This document shows positions 46,401-55,231 of a stretch of DNA of 64,000 nucleotides, piece by piece (position 1 is the stretch's first letter; every line of letters starts with the position of its first letter). The DNA comes from Bedellia somnulentella (Eukaryota; Arthropoda; Insecta; Lepidoptera; Bedelliidae), in contig OY755179.1 of the NCBI GenBank assembly GCA_963576735.1, positions 6,944,001 to 7,008,000 on the forward strand. The letters are read 5' to 3'. The notes under the pieces were generated by a model. The model had not been told where the DNA came from. It was given only the letters and a program-made list of their open reading frames with translations, and did not search any database. A program made the translations under genes and the position numbers.

Positions 46401-47051
46401 ATTTCATACAATAACCAAGTAATGAAGAGAAAGCCATGGTCACTTTAGCAATATATGTAATGATAGATTTTCAAGTCCATTAGTAAGCGGGTCTTATAAA
46501 TATTACAAAAAGATGCTTAGTAAATTCAAATAAACCTGTACATTAAAAGTATTAAAAATAAGGAGTAAGAACTTCTGAAGCTGCGGCAGAACAACATAAA
46601 AGTGCAACATCACATGAATTTTTCACCCTCCCTATTTTTTTACATTTTACAATTGTGGCATAGAAGATAAATATTTGTTTATTATTCCCAAGCAAAATGA
46701 AAAAAAACACCGAGACACAAGCGCATTATAGTAAAAAGACTAAAACTTAACCCACAATTTTCTTTCCAGGCATTAAAAGGTATGGCAGCGACTTTCCGTA
46801 TAGCATCTTCGACGATCATCAAAACTTCAGCCGAGCGACGCCTCTCCTCAACAGACTCCGTACTCGCTATGCTCAAATGGGTCGAAAGACATTTCTCAAG
46901 ACGCAAACCCAGAGCCAATTCGCTCACGTACAAAAACGCTAGGAAAGCACGTGACACCATCCAGATGCACATGTCTTACCAACCAAAAACGTCGCCGAAG
47001 AGCACTCCAGTATTGTCAGACAAGTCATCTAGTGGTTCAGAGTCGTCGTAA
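31436..47051 (+). CDS. TPS: Trehalose-6-phosphate synthase/phosphatase, insect fused type
   Basis: The enzyme makes trehalose 6-phosphate from UDP-glucose and glucose 6-phosphate, and its C-terminal domain belongs to the phosphatase family that yields trehalose, the main blood sugar of insects; it is cytosolic. Twelve coding exons join in phase: 31436-31569, 35749-35905, 41068-41343, 41417-41534, 41617-42064, 42151-42393, 42509-42703, 42788-42977, 43668-43805, 44406-44592, 46079-46185, 46770-47051. All introns are GT-AG. The product is 824 residues, usual for the family. The GT20 domain has NRLPF (Arg26), GGLVTA, WPLFH, HDYHLML (177-183), GVDRLDYTKG (Arg307, Lys312) and LRDGMNLVAKE (Asp406, Glu414). 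The TPP domain has LLDYDGTLAP (Asp537/539), AGNHG and AGDDVTDED (722-728). The C-terminus is Ser-rich. The start is the ATG at 31436; Met20 is an alternative. Any 5' non-coding exon is unseen. Confidence 0.96.
32475..32845 (+). mobile_element. tRNA-derived SINE (family S3) in TPS intron 1
   Basis: ACTATTGC flanks both sides (32467-32474 and 32846-32853). The plus-strand head is GATAGTCCAGTGGGTAGAAC with B-box-like GAGTTCCAATCCTGG. The end is GCCAACCCCTTCGGGG, AAACGGCGTGAACGTTTATG and (TTATG)n. This is the best copy for reading the family in the forward direction. Confidence 0.85.
33443..33720 (-). mobile_element. Helitron 3' end in TPS intron 1
   Basis: On the minus strand CACGAAGCCGGTGCCGACCA leads to CTAG at 33443, followed by a host T. 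This is a normal Helitron 3' terminus with its short hairpin. The 5' end is not identified, so the right limit is approximate. Confidence 0.5.
34270..34530 (-). repeat. Family R repeat in TPS intron 1
   Basis: It starts with (CATA)n and ACTCACGGCTATTAATCCC, continues GAAGGGGTAGTCAGAGCTC, CAACCGCATCGCCCAAATAT and GAGTCGCCTCTTACC, and ends TAAGCCGACACTACAC. It is a nearly complete minus-orientation copy. Confidence 0.7.
36712..36830 (-). mobile_element. Decayed Helitron 3' end in TPS intron 2
   Basis: GATGATCACCTCAGCTTCGC and CAAATATCTGTTGTTTCTTC are the reverse complement of the 3' region of the inner Helitron at 12310-12399. The terminal CTAG is mutated to CTAT. Confidence 0.5.
37260..37715 (+). 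mobile_element. RTE-like LINE, C-terminal ORF remnant and tail, in TPS intron 2
   Basis: The longest copy of this LINE in the window. The frame (37281-37703) reads EMRPLRSICNVRLCDRVKNS, VIRERLGVKDDVV, KGMLRWFGHIERMDD, GRPRRTHLDQIE and LDRTKWRSIVSAYPNE, the post-RT end of RTE-type ORFs of Lepidoptera. The RT itself is missing (5' truncation). It ends with CTCTGCCTACCCCAATGAGA and GGCGTGAGTATAAG, that is, the tail shared with families R and S3. Confidence 0.75.
37780..37900 (+). repeat. Family R repeat, 3' part, in TPS intron 2
   Basis: AGGCGATATGGCTAGAGACC, AGCTCTGCCCACCC and CAGCCGTAAGTATATG identify a diverged partial copy. Confidence 0.45.
38460..38945 (-). other. Unrecognised broken reading frame in TPS intron 2
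   Basis: On the minus strand LSAIKSLMLDNKEWKLLYDG then LSYADKIYNHFKTNGF run into a frame change near 38800. MEENAVRLSMTSNVYTHWQI continues to about 38501, with VFPHCFVLKPC inside. The two parts look like one protein with a single break. I cannot assign it to any family. The 3' end runs into a family-R scrap (AAGGTAGCCAGA). Confidence 0.3.
39065..39255 (-). repeat. Family R repeat, truncated, in TPS intron 2
   Basis: TATACTCACGGCAATAAATC, AAAAGGGGTAGCCAGAGCCT and CCAACCGCATCGCCCAATAA are present. The copy stops just before the mariner left end at 39263. Confidence 0.6.
39263..40541 (+). mobile_element. mariner-family transposon relic in TPS intron 2
   Basis: The ends are CGAGGGGCATGCCAATAGAA (39263) and the inverse of CGAGCATGCCAAAAGAAAC (to 40541), about 1.28 kb apart, the normal size of mariner. 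A TA lies before the left end; the right TA has been lost. Confidence 0.75.
39505..40499 (+). pseudogene. mariner transposase, multiply frameshifted
   Basis: In order: the N-terminal helix-turn-helix FELLASTFGECACSRATVFN then WFAEFKEDGD; a middle part ANVVRDVPHKP-like and NLTDEQKERRVDWCLFMIDK; the first catalytic Asp in LTGDETW; the second in FWHHDNAARTL; and the C-terminal LPHPPYSPDLAPCDFYSFPK with the third Asp, then RMEKCRRAQGEYFDKI. The spacing between the second and third Asp is 29, not the 34 of mariner, because of an in-frame loss. At least three frame changes make it inactive. Confidence 0.75.
44640..44795 (-). repeat. Fragment of SINE family S3 in TPS intron 10
   Basis: GACAGGGGGTAGGAATATCT, TTTGTACGAATATACTGTCA and CATGACTAAGTATTCC match the middle of family S3. 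Head and tail are not preserved. Confidence 0.45.
45330..45526 (+). mobile_element. Helitron 3' end in TPS intron 10
   Basis: ATGAGCGAAGCCGCGGCTGA then GTGCTAG ends at 45526 before a host T, with a GCCGCGGC hairpin just upstream, as in Helitrons. The 5' end is not found; the left limit is approximate. Just to the right, 45640-45860 contains further Helitron-type text (TCAGCTCTCTAGGTCTATGG, GTGAGTCAGTCAG). Confidence 0.5.
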
Positions 47052-48130
47052 GATCCCAAATTCATCTAACTTTCATCTGAACTTACGCCGATATTTGCAA
47101 CGATATTTTTACTCCATTCTAAAAGGGTGGCAACACTTTTCGACTTTTGTCATATTTTTAGTCGGGACAACTGTTAGTACCTATTTTACTGGATGTAGTG
47201 ATCTCATCGTAGTAAATTACGGTTTGATGTTGTTTATTAAAATAAGGATTAAAAATGTTGTATCCTGTTTTGCTAAATTTAAGTGTTTTGATGTCATTTA
47301 TGTCAGAGAATATACGTACTGTAGTATCTTAGTAATTTCACGGTTCATCATTCATTATAATTCGATGTGCTATAAATATTTAAGGCAAATTAAGATAATC
47401 ATAGTTGTGAACTTGTTATTTTATATCAATTAAACATTCATTATTTGTGCATTATTCTGTTTTCGTTAATAGAATTCATGTTAACTGGCAAACAACTTTG
47501 ATTGAAATAATGCAATTATTACATTCCATATCCAATATTACCTATATTTAGCAGTCGAGGAAATAATACATATTAGGAAATATTGACAGGTTTTTAAATA
47601 TTTAAATATTTTTACTATTTATAATTTACACCATTTTCTAATGAATTGTAACGTAATTAAACAACTATCTAGGAAACTTAGGATACTATTAAAATACAGT
47701 ATTCGGTTTCTTATTCTTTGATTTATAAATTTTCCTATTTATTCTAGTGACTTTCAATGACATTAATTTGCTGTTGTTTAAGCACAAATTATCATTCAAT
47801 TTAAACATAACCAAGCACTTAAAAGGGTGCTATAATATATTTTTAGTATTTTCAAGATGTGCTTAAATAATATATATGTAGGTTTCACATGAAACTCAAA
47901 TAAGAAACAATGTCATCGTTTTTATTAAACATTTATCTCTATCATCACAAGTGTACAAAATTTCCATAAATCAGAATGTGGAATAAAAATAAAAATACGA
48001 GTCATGACAAATCGTCTATTTATATACGTGAATATATTATATTTAAAATTGTATGTACATTTTGTAGTTATAAGAATACCTAGTCTAGTAATTGTATCTG
48101 TCTGGTTAGAAATAAATTTTAAATCGCACT
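47052..48130 (+). other. Probable 3'UTR of the trehalose synthase gene
   Basis: Downstream of the stop codon there is about 1 kb of AT-rich DNA without recognisable repeats. AATAAA hexamers occur near 47982 and 48111 and are candidate polyadenylation signals. The real end cannot be fixed without transcript data. Confidence 0.4.
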
Positions 48131-48499
48131 GACATCCTCGAATTTCTTTATAAATGTTTTAGATCCAAATGAATTTTGAAATATAATATTTCACAAAGAG
48201 AAGCCTTTCATTGTTTCCTTAGAAAATAATTGGGAATGTTTATACAAATCAATACTTCGTAAAATACACAAATGCATTACTAATTATCACATTTATAACA
48301 TTTAATAAATAGTTTAGATACACCTATGACACTGAGTATAGTGCGTTTATTTAAACATTACTATGAGAAACAACGAGCCATGATAATATGAAATAGAATA
48401 GACAGATAGGATACACTGCTAACCCTTTCTTGCCGACTGGTTGGCTATCTCCAAGGAACTTTGTAGCGGCTGGAAAAATATACAAATATTATTAAAAAG

Positions 48500-48765
48500 T
48501 AATGTTAAGATTATTTGGGCACATAGATAGAAAGAATGATTGTAAATTGGTAAAAGAGATTTATAGAGCCAATGCGGAAGGTAATGTGAGTAGAGGACGA
48601 CCTCGGCGGACACATCTGGACCAAATAGAGAGTGTGCTCAAAAAGACAGGGATTTGAAGTGTGAAGAATAAAAGAGCATGTATGAAAAGATTGATGGTTG
48701 AAAACGAAGCTAGAGAGGTTTGCCAGGATCGTACAAAGTGGCAATAAATAGTATCTACCACAGAC
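48500..48765 (+). repeat. RTE-like LINE 3' fragment
   Basis: TAATGTTAAGATTATTTGGG, GGTAATGTGAGTAGAGGACG, AATAAAAGAGCATGTATG and TTTGCCAGGATCGTAC match the LINE at 37400-37660, with stops. Confidence 0.7.
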
Positions 48766-48902
48766 ATGTATTTGAATAGATGCCGCAAGTGCATGACGTA
48801 CTTCGCGTGTAAAAACTGAGTAAAATTATCTTAGTTTATCGCCATTTGATTGAGTCCGTGCTCGAACGTTCTCGGTGACAGATGGCAAGCTAAATATAAA
48901 AA

Positions 48903-48990
48903 ATGCCTAATTGTGCCGTATTGAGTTGCAAAAACTATCTAAATAAAGCGGGACTAATTAATAGAAAGATTTCCTTTCATCGATAGGTCA
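48903..48990 (+). pseudogene. THAP zinc-finger N-terminus fragment
   Basis: An ATG opens MPNCAVLSCKNYLNKAGLIN then RKISFHR before a stop. MP-x-CAV-x-x-C with a downstream SFHR is the start of a THAP domain (C2CH zinc finger, DNA-binding), found in P-type and ISL2EU-type transposons and their domesticated descendants. The rest of the domain (W, PW, H) is absent. It is probably the internal relic of a DNA transposon whose ends I could not define. Confidence 0.5.
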
Positions 48991-49687
48991 CTTTATTATT
49001 CGATTATGAGGTTTTTATTGCAAAATCAATTATTTCGTATTCGTTGTGGTTTTACACTGAAAAACTTTTAAACGAGTGTGTATCGCTTAATTTATAATAC
49101 ATTGCCGCTTTAAGTTACAAAGCTATCTAGTATGGCTTGTCTATTAAAACAAGCAATGAACATCAAAATGAACGATATTTTCACCTGTCAATCAGCTACA
49201 TGGTACGGTAGCTATTGTCATATTTCTGTCATTTTAAGCAAAATGTGTTGTACCTACACAGATAGTTGTATTCGATTCTAATTCTAATCGATTTTGGGAA
49301 CAGAGAAATGATAATATTCGCGATGGATGTTCCATGTATCTAAAATATTTTTATTACTACAATGTTTCTGTTAAATAATTAATTGGAATACTCTTGTTTT
49401 AACTTTGTTTTTATTAAATAAAAGAACAGTTTAATTTTAGTTACAAGTTTTTCTCTAAGCTACATTTCTTAACGTGTGGTATGTGTCAGTCTTTATTTAC
49501 TTCCTTCCTTCACTCAGTGTTGCCAATATAAATGTACATATATACACAAACACGCCTCCTTACATAAGTTCAAAGCTTTTTAAGTACTACAATAATTATG
49601 ATCAATTAGGGAACTATACTCCTTTAAATTTAGTTATCTGCAATTTTATTTTCTGACTCTATTTTGTATACTTCCCTGCTAAACATT
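48991..49687. other. AT-rich stretch, nothing recognised
   Basis: No exon, repeat boundary or RNA was identified. Confidence 0.35.
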
Positions 49688-49930
49688 TTAATTTACAAAA
49701 TGATAGCGAACTTCAATATGCTTAAAATTCTTTGTAAAGTTTCCATACTTAGAATTAGCTACAGCTGCTGAATTATCTTCATAGATTTTAACTGGTTTAC
49801 AAACCTTAGTAAAGACATCATTCATTACACAAATGAGAAAATTTAATTCTGTTACTGCTTCTGATAATTCTACATATTCAGCAAATTTTGAAGAGTTTGT
49901 TACAATACTTTGTTTTTTTTTTATTTCCAA
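49688..49930 (-). pseudogene. Ty1/copia RNase H fragment
   Basis: The minus-strand frame reads KKKQSIVTNSSKFAEYVELS then EAVTELNFLICVMNDVF and KIYEDNSAAVANSKYGNFTK, ending KHIEVRYHFVN. These are the landmarks of the C-terminal RNase H of copia pol polyproteins (SS-x-AEY, IYEDN, KHI-x-x-x-YHF). Only about 80 residues remain and no LTR is adjacent. Confidence 0.7.
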
Positions 49931-51130
49931 TATTGAACAAACGAAGAGTTCCGTACTATCATCTATAATAAAAAATAACGTTTTTGTATGGGAGCCCCTT
50001 TGATATTTACTTTACTGTTATTTAATTATTTATTTTAAAAGGTGATATACATGTAAATATACTGTGAAAATTTTAAGTATCTACTTATTAACGTTTTAAT
50101 ATTGAGCAAACAAATACGGAAAAAAACACGTTTATTGTAACCCTTAAAATCCTTTTTTTACTTGTATTTATTGTTATAGCGGCAACAGAAATACGTCATT
50201 TGTGAAAATTTCAGCTTTCTAGTTATCACTGTTTATGAGATACAGCCTGGAGAAAAACAGACAAAGAAAAAAAAAATACTTGATTATTTTTCCTTCTCTA
50301 CAAGTTATTTTATTATTATTTTTTCAAATCCGAATTAGTTCTGGGTTGTATTATATTTTGTCATAGCGCCTTCTACTGGCTTTCTTTTTTGTAGATAAAA
50401 TTTCTTCTCGGAGTTTTTTTAAATCATTTTGTAACTTTCCGAGAACAAATTATTAAAACTAGTTAATTAGGTAGGTTATCAATAAGGACAAGTTATGAAT
50501 AAAGGCTACTGAACTACTCACTGACTAACTGACTCATTCCTCACTGATTTAGATCGTTGTTCTCCGAGAAGATGTAGTGGTGGAGGAAAATAATGTAGGA
50601 AGAGTTGCTCAGAATAAAAATGAGACCATGAGAAAATAGCGTTATTAAAAAACAGGTATAATTCTAGATTTATCATTCTTCTGTCAATTTATCATTCGTC
50701 TGTCGATGCACTCGAATATAATCGATTGAATCGTTTACGCGCTACGGGTTGTCTTGGTGATTTAGTAGTTTTCAGGTCGAAAATTAAATTTTTTGCATTT
50801 TAAGATAGTTTTTGTAAGAATTCACACTGAAAGGAACTCCATCTATTAAGGATAACATATATTATAAAAGGAGTATTAAAGTTTAATAATTATTTCGTGA
50901 TTATATTAGAGTATTTTGTTTGCGCTTGTTTCAACGGTTTATTCAGGCCAGTATTTTTTCTTCATTTCTCACATTAAAACAATACCTCAGTATAACTAAA
51001 TACTGAATTAATAAGTTACATTTCTTCTTATCTACTTATATTTTACTAGATATACTCTTATCATAAAATATAACCTTAAATTAGTCAATAAGTTCACAAT
51101 ATCAAGTACCATTAGCTTAAAAATAGTTAA
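49931..51130. other. AT-rich stretch with repeat-like text
   Basis: The block around 50200-50260 (AAAATTTCAGCTTTCTAGTT, ATGAGATACAGCCTGGAG) is typical of dispersed lepidopteran repeats, but its ends are unclear. No gene is seen. Confidence 0.35.
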
Positions 51131-51136
51131 GTTGCC

Positions 51137-51472
51137 TACTCGCTAAATTCAGCCCTTTTAGAATTAAAAAAATCCAAAGAAAATACCATAAAATTGTTAG
51201 ATGAACGTGAGGATAGTGAGCAAGAAATTAACAATATTATTAAAACCAATTCTTGTTTAAGGAAACAACTTGTTGATATGGATGCAGAGCTACAAGATAG
51301 CATAGCCCAAAGGACGGCCCTGCAAAGAGATGTTAGTTTGCACCAAGACAGTTATGATTTTCATGAAGTAGCACTGAAAGAAATAGAATTGTTAAAAGCA
51401 CAACTAGCAGGAGCTGAATTAGAACTACATACATTAAGAAGTAAGAAATCAGAGGAGAACTCAATTAATTAA
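51137..51472 (+). CDS. Coiled-coil protein, probable terminal exon or processed fragment
   Basis: A possible acceptor (CGCTAAATTCAG near 51152) precedes an open frame reading ALLELKKSKENTIKLLDERE, then QEINNIIKTNSCLRKQLVDM, IELLKAQLAGAELELHTLRS and KKSEENSIN before TAA at 51470. The whole peptide is a charged alpha-helix with leucines in heptad spacing, so a coiled coil. AATAAA follows at 51483, consistent with a last exon. Upstream exons were not found. It resembles centrosome/spindle coiled-coil proteins only in composition, so no function is assigned. Confidence 0.4.
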   Translation, partial: YSLNSALLELKKSKENTIKLLDEREDSEQEINNIIKTNSCLRKQLVDMDAELQDSIAQRTALQRDVSLHQDSYDFHEVALKEIELLKAQLAGAELELHTLRSKKSEENSIN

Positions 51473-51499
51473 ATCTTAATTAAATAAATCTTTTATAAA

Positions 51500-52480
51500 G
51501 TAAAAATATGACTCAAAATTGTACAAAACGTATTTTGAAAAAATGAAAAGATGTGAATGAAAAGTGTTTCTTTGTTGCTTCTTCTCTTTACGAACACCTT
51601 CCTAAGCAACGGACCAATAATAAATTTAAAAAATTTGACGTTCAAAAAATGTTAGTATTTAACTTAATATTGAAAAATAAACTTTTGACTTTTTTTTACC
51701 TCTAAGATTCAAATCTAGAGTCTAAGTTTAAAAATCTTATATTATTTTGTGTAAACATCCAACATGCTACACATACTAAAACCACGGGTGAAAGTCATCT
51801 TAGATGATGATGATGTGGCTATACAATGCATACCATAGCTAATATAATAACGAAGAGGTGGCGTCAAGTCGGCCTTTTCTCGTATAAAACGGATCGGAAC
51901 TAAAGCCACAAGAGAAAATGTTGTTGAATATTAAACAACAAGTTGTTTTAAATTACTAGCTCATAGAGTGACGTTGATTGCATTGACTTTGAGTTTGTTG
52001 AACTAGTCACCAATACTGGTTTTTTTTTACTTAATCCATCTCATTTATCTTGCTTGTTATTGAAAAAGGAGTAAGACACTAAAACAAAATCTTTGGAGTA
52101 AATTATTCACTCGGTGGTAATGAGAGTAACTACTACTAATTTACACTATTATTAATTTACATGACATTTACAGTTTATGTACAAAATGCTTGAATTAAGC
52201 TGCAATATTCACAATTAGATATCATTTAATAAAATTCGTATTCTTCATAGTGATTTGCAGCCTTTTTGTTATTTATGCTATTTTCCTTTGGCAATCAATT
52301 TTCTAGGATTAATAAAATAAATATTAATAACATTTCTTTACATTTGCGTTGAAAATAGTTGTATGGCCCACGTGAGCAATTTGTCATAACAGTGCTCGCT
52401 TTCTTTCTAGATCTAATGACTTCGATGGCTAAATATGTAAGTAAGCACTTTTATCATAATTCACTGTTATAAGGAGACGT
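51500..52480. other. AT-rich stretch, nothing recognised
   Basis: I looked here for the missing last exon of the YIPF6-like gene on the minus strand and did not find it. Confidence 0.35.
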
Positions 52481-52507
52481 AATCGACTGAACATAAACAT
52501 AACATAA

Positions 52508-53863
52508 CATAACCTCCTGATGCCCACGGTACTTATGTGAGTACTTAACAAATAAAGTTGTTACTGCCCAAGCTATAAAAATCATTTTCTGGACTAAATG
52601 CCCACGGTCCTTCTCCGAGTACCAATACTTTGTGTTTGAACCACATTTGAATTTATCGCCAATTTTTTTTTGGAATGCATCCATTAGGAACAAGTATTCA
52701 GTCACTGACAGCTGTCATAAATGTCATCTTAGGATAATCAATTGTTCATTCAATAAATGTCAAAAAAAGCAACCATGGAGCGGCCACGTCGACTAAGTAA
52801 GTTTTAATCTCAATTTATTTATGCGATCTAATTAAACTATTCAATAACTTTAATAAAACCTTATTGTTAAGTATGTCAGCAAATGGCGAACACTAATATT
52901 TTATCAATTACGTTTGTAAATAAAATTCTGTGAGCATCCGTTTATAATGGTACTCGTCTGAGTACCGTGGTCTTCAATTACATAAAATTCTTTTTACGTT
53001 TAGTCCTCACTTAAGGACTCTGGACCGCTATACTATAATTTTAGATACACTTATAAGTTTTTTTTTTTACAGGATACATGGGAAATCATGATATTGAAGC
53101 AGATTTAGCTATGTCGGACATAGATCTATCTGAGGACGATGACGACGATATAAATGACCGACCATATGAACCCATACAATTTGATTTTTCTGATGATGAT
53201 ATCCAGGAGCAGCTAGCTGAGCCTTCCATTTTATTAAGAGCTAACTTACTGACCGAGGTGCCTCGTAACTCAGATGATTTGTCTTCTCCAAATATAAGTG
53301 GTTTTTTACGGGAGGAGTCTCGAAGCCTTGAAGTTCCATCAGCACTTTCTAGTCTTTCTTCCACGGAGTTGTCTCGTAACTCAGATGATTTACCTTCTCC
53401 AATGTTCTTAATTTTGTTCCTAAGTTGATCTCAATAATTCTAATAGTAGATAAATGCAAGAATTTCAATTTATATAGGCATAAATAAAGGTTCTAAACTC
53501 ATGTAAAACTGATTTAAAGTGTTAATTGTGTTTCTAAGTGGTTCTTATTTCATAAGTGTTGTAATTGCTAACAAATTACCTAATACATATTTTTTCTACC
53601 AATAAATTAGTCTTTTTTCACTTTGATTATCTGCCCACGGTCCTCACATGAGGACTAATTATTTCCGCTTTAAAACTATTGAGACTGGTTACTTTTTTAA
53701 TGCTTCACCCATACATACTACTAGGAACACTAAATAATATTTTTTGCGACATTTATTCAAGTTTAAGTTTCTGGGCAGTAAGCTAGGTAAACGCAATAGT
53801 CCTTGTGTGAGGACCGTGGGCAGATAGTCATAAAAATAATAATAACGGCTGGGCATCAGGAGG
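52508..53863 (+). mobile_element. piggyBac-like non-autonomous transposon with ATAA target duplication
   Basis: The ends are CCTCCTGATGCCCA (52508) and TGGGCATCAGGAGG (53863), flanked by ATAA on both sides (52504-52507 and 53864-53867). The 4-bp AT-only duplication and C-rich ends suggest piggyBac, though canonical elements use TTAA. Subterminal repeats of the form GCCCACGGTCCTCACATGAG then GAC recur near 52519, 52600, 53630 and 53795 (the last inverted), and shorter half-copies occur near 52961 and 53010. Confidence 0.75.
53078..53428 (+). pseudogene. Acidic N-terminus of a piggyBac-like transposase
   Basis: After TTTTTTTTTTACAG (a possible splice acceptor), an ATG at 53078 opens MGNHDIEADLAMSDIDLSED, then an Asp-rich stretch and a duplicated Ser/Leu block (RNSDDLSSPN and RNSDDLPSPM). 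Acidic, low-complexity N-termini like this precede the DDD core of piggyBac transposases. The core is missing: the frame stops at 53428. This is consistent with an internally deleted copy. Assignment rests mainly on context. Confidence 0.45.
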
Positions 53864-54654
53864 ATAAACGTTCACGCCGTATATCCCCGAAGGGGTTGGC
53901 AGAGGTACTAATACTTCTGAACTAACATGGCAGCGCTATCTAGTGTCCAGAGTCCACAATTTGCTTGGACATTGTACTCACGTGATAGGGGGCAGGCCTA
54001 TCGCTGTTGTGTACGAATACATTGTCATATGTTTCCATTGTGTTATTTTTATTGTATTGGGTTTCCTCACGATGTTTACCCTCACCGTTACCAACCATGA
54101 TAAATACACTACACATATATCTTTAGAAAAGACAAATTGGTGTAGGCCCGACACGGGATTTGAACTGCCGCCGTTCTGTTTTCGGGCGGGTGTTCTACCC
54201 CTTGGACTATCATCGACTGAAATACATTTAATTTCATAAAAGTTTAAACAAATATTCAAAAAGAACTTAAATCATATCAAATTTTATAGTAAAACTTTCG
54301 GAATCCTTTTAAAAGTCCCACCCCTGTTCCTAGCAAATTTTGTAAGATGTCAGTCATAGGGGACTTAGCTAAATAGAGAAGAAATGAAGAATGTCAATAT
54401 CCGTAAGTGGTTCAGTGTTTTTAATACTGCCTTAAGCAAAGCAAATGTATAACCAACAAAAGTTAAAACGTTGAATTAATAAATCAGGATGTAGGGACAA
54501 CATATTTTGTCAAATAGTTTTTAGCTGATATTATCCAGCAATTTTTGAACAGAACTACGTTTGGTTTCGGCTTTATTTACTTAAGTCCTCTATGATGTCG
54601 GTACACACACATACTCGTACCAATCAAACTGTCCATATTGACAACTTACAAGTC

Positions 54655-54905
54655 ACTAATAAATAAAGAATAAATAAAGGTAAGAAAAATTTCGACACAG
54701 GCGGGAATCGATCCCGCGACCTCGGGTATACGCCCCGACGCTCTGCCAACTGAGCCACCGTGTCAATTGGCTGCCAGTGCGAAATTCTTCTATCCTTTAT
54801 TTCTTTTACACGTTTAAGTAGCGTTTGCGTTTCCTACCTCCGAATTTTAACTAATTCGGAAGGCCATTTGTCCATCTTTTCAGATAGAATGCAAATGTTG
54901 AAAAC
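54655..54905 (-). mobile_element. tRNA-derived SINE (family P), copy 5, best-preserved head
   Basis: On the minus strand: 5' block TTCCGAATTAGTTAAAATTC, GGAGGTAGGAAACGCAAACG, AGGATAGAAGAATTTCGCAC, then a tRNA-like head with acceptor stem GACACGG/CTGTGTC, A-box region TGGCTCAGTTGGCAGAGC, anticodon stem TCGGG/CCCGA closing the loop GCGTATA, and T-arm GCGGGATCGATTCCCGC. The tail starts TCGAAATTTTTCTTACC. The loop would place GTA (Tyr) as anticodon, but position 33 is C, so this is a SINE head and not a working tRNA gene. Confidence 0.75.
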
Positions 54906-54920
54906 GCCTAACTATCACAT

Positions 54921-55116
54921 AATTTAAATCTTTTTGTTCATGAAAACCTCATGTAGGGATTATTACTAATAAATAAAGAATAAATAAAGGAAAGAAAAAT
55001 TTCGACACAGGCGGGAATCGAACCCGCGACCTCGGGTATACGCCCCGACGCTAATTAATAATAATAATTAGTAATAATCCCTACATGAGGTTTTCATGAA
55101 CAAAAAGATTTAAATT
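54921..55116. mobile_element. Family P fold-back copy 6 with 50-bp perfect inverted ends
   Basis: 54921-54970 (AATTTAAATCTTTTTGTTCA...) and 55067-55116 are exact reverse complements over 50 bp. Both are the family P tail. Inside lie the body and the 3' half of the tRNA head on the minus strand up to CGCCCCGACGCT, that is, broken just 5' of the anticodon stem, then AATTAATAATAATA. The element lies within 120 bp of YIPF6 exon 5. Confidence 0.85.
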
Positions 55117-55231
55117 AACTTACAAGTCTTTAAGTCGAAGCGATAGGATCTGTTTCAGTTACTCATACTCAATATTTAATTACAGTAGATACCACATAGG
55201 TCACAAAGAATTAATAAACTATGTAACTTAC

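Larger units (their letters stand above)
52492..54211 (-). mobile_element. tRNA-derived SINE (family S3) split by a DNA transposon
   Basis: The SINE is flanked by ATCGACTGAA (52482-52491 and 54212-54221). Its TATGT tail (52492-52507) is separated from its body (53864-54211) by the 1356-bp element. The body has the family landmarks CGCCGTATATCCCCGAAGG, GTGATAGGGGGCAGGCCTAT and GGTGTAGGCCCGACACGGGA. Confidence 0.85.

Noticed and set aside
54678..54748. A tRNA-Tyr gene (GTA in a 7-nt loop)
   Set aside because: The cloverleaf is good, but position 33 is C instead of T, the sequence has a SINE body and tail, and decayed copies occur elsewhere in the window.
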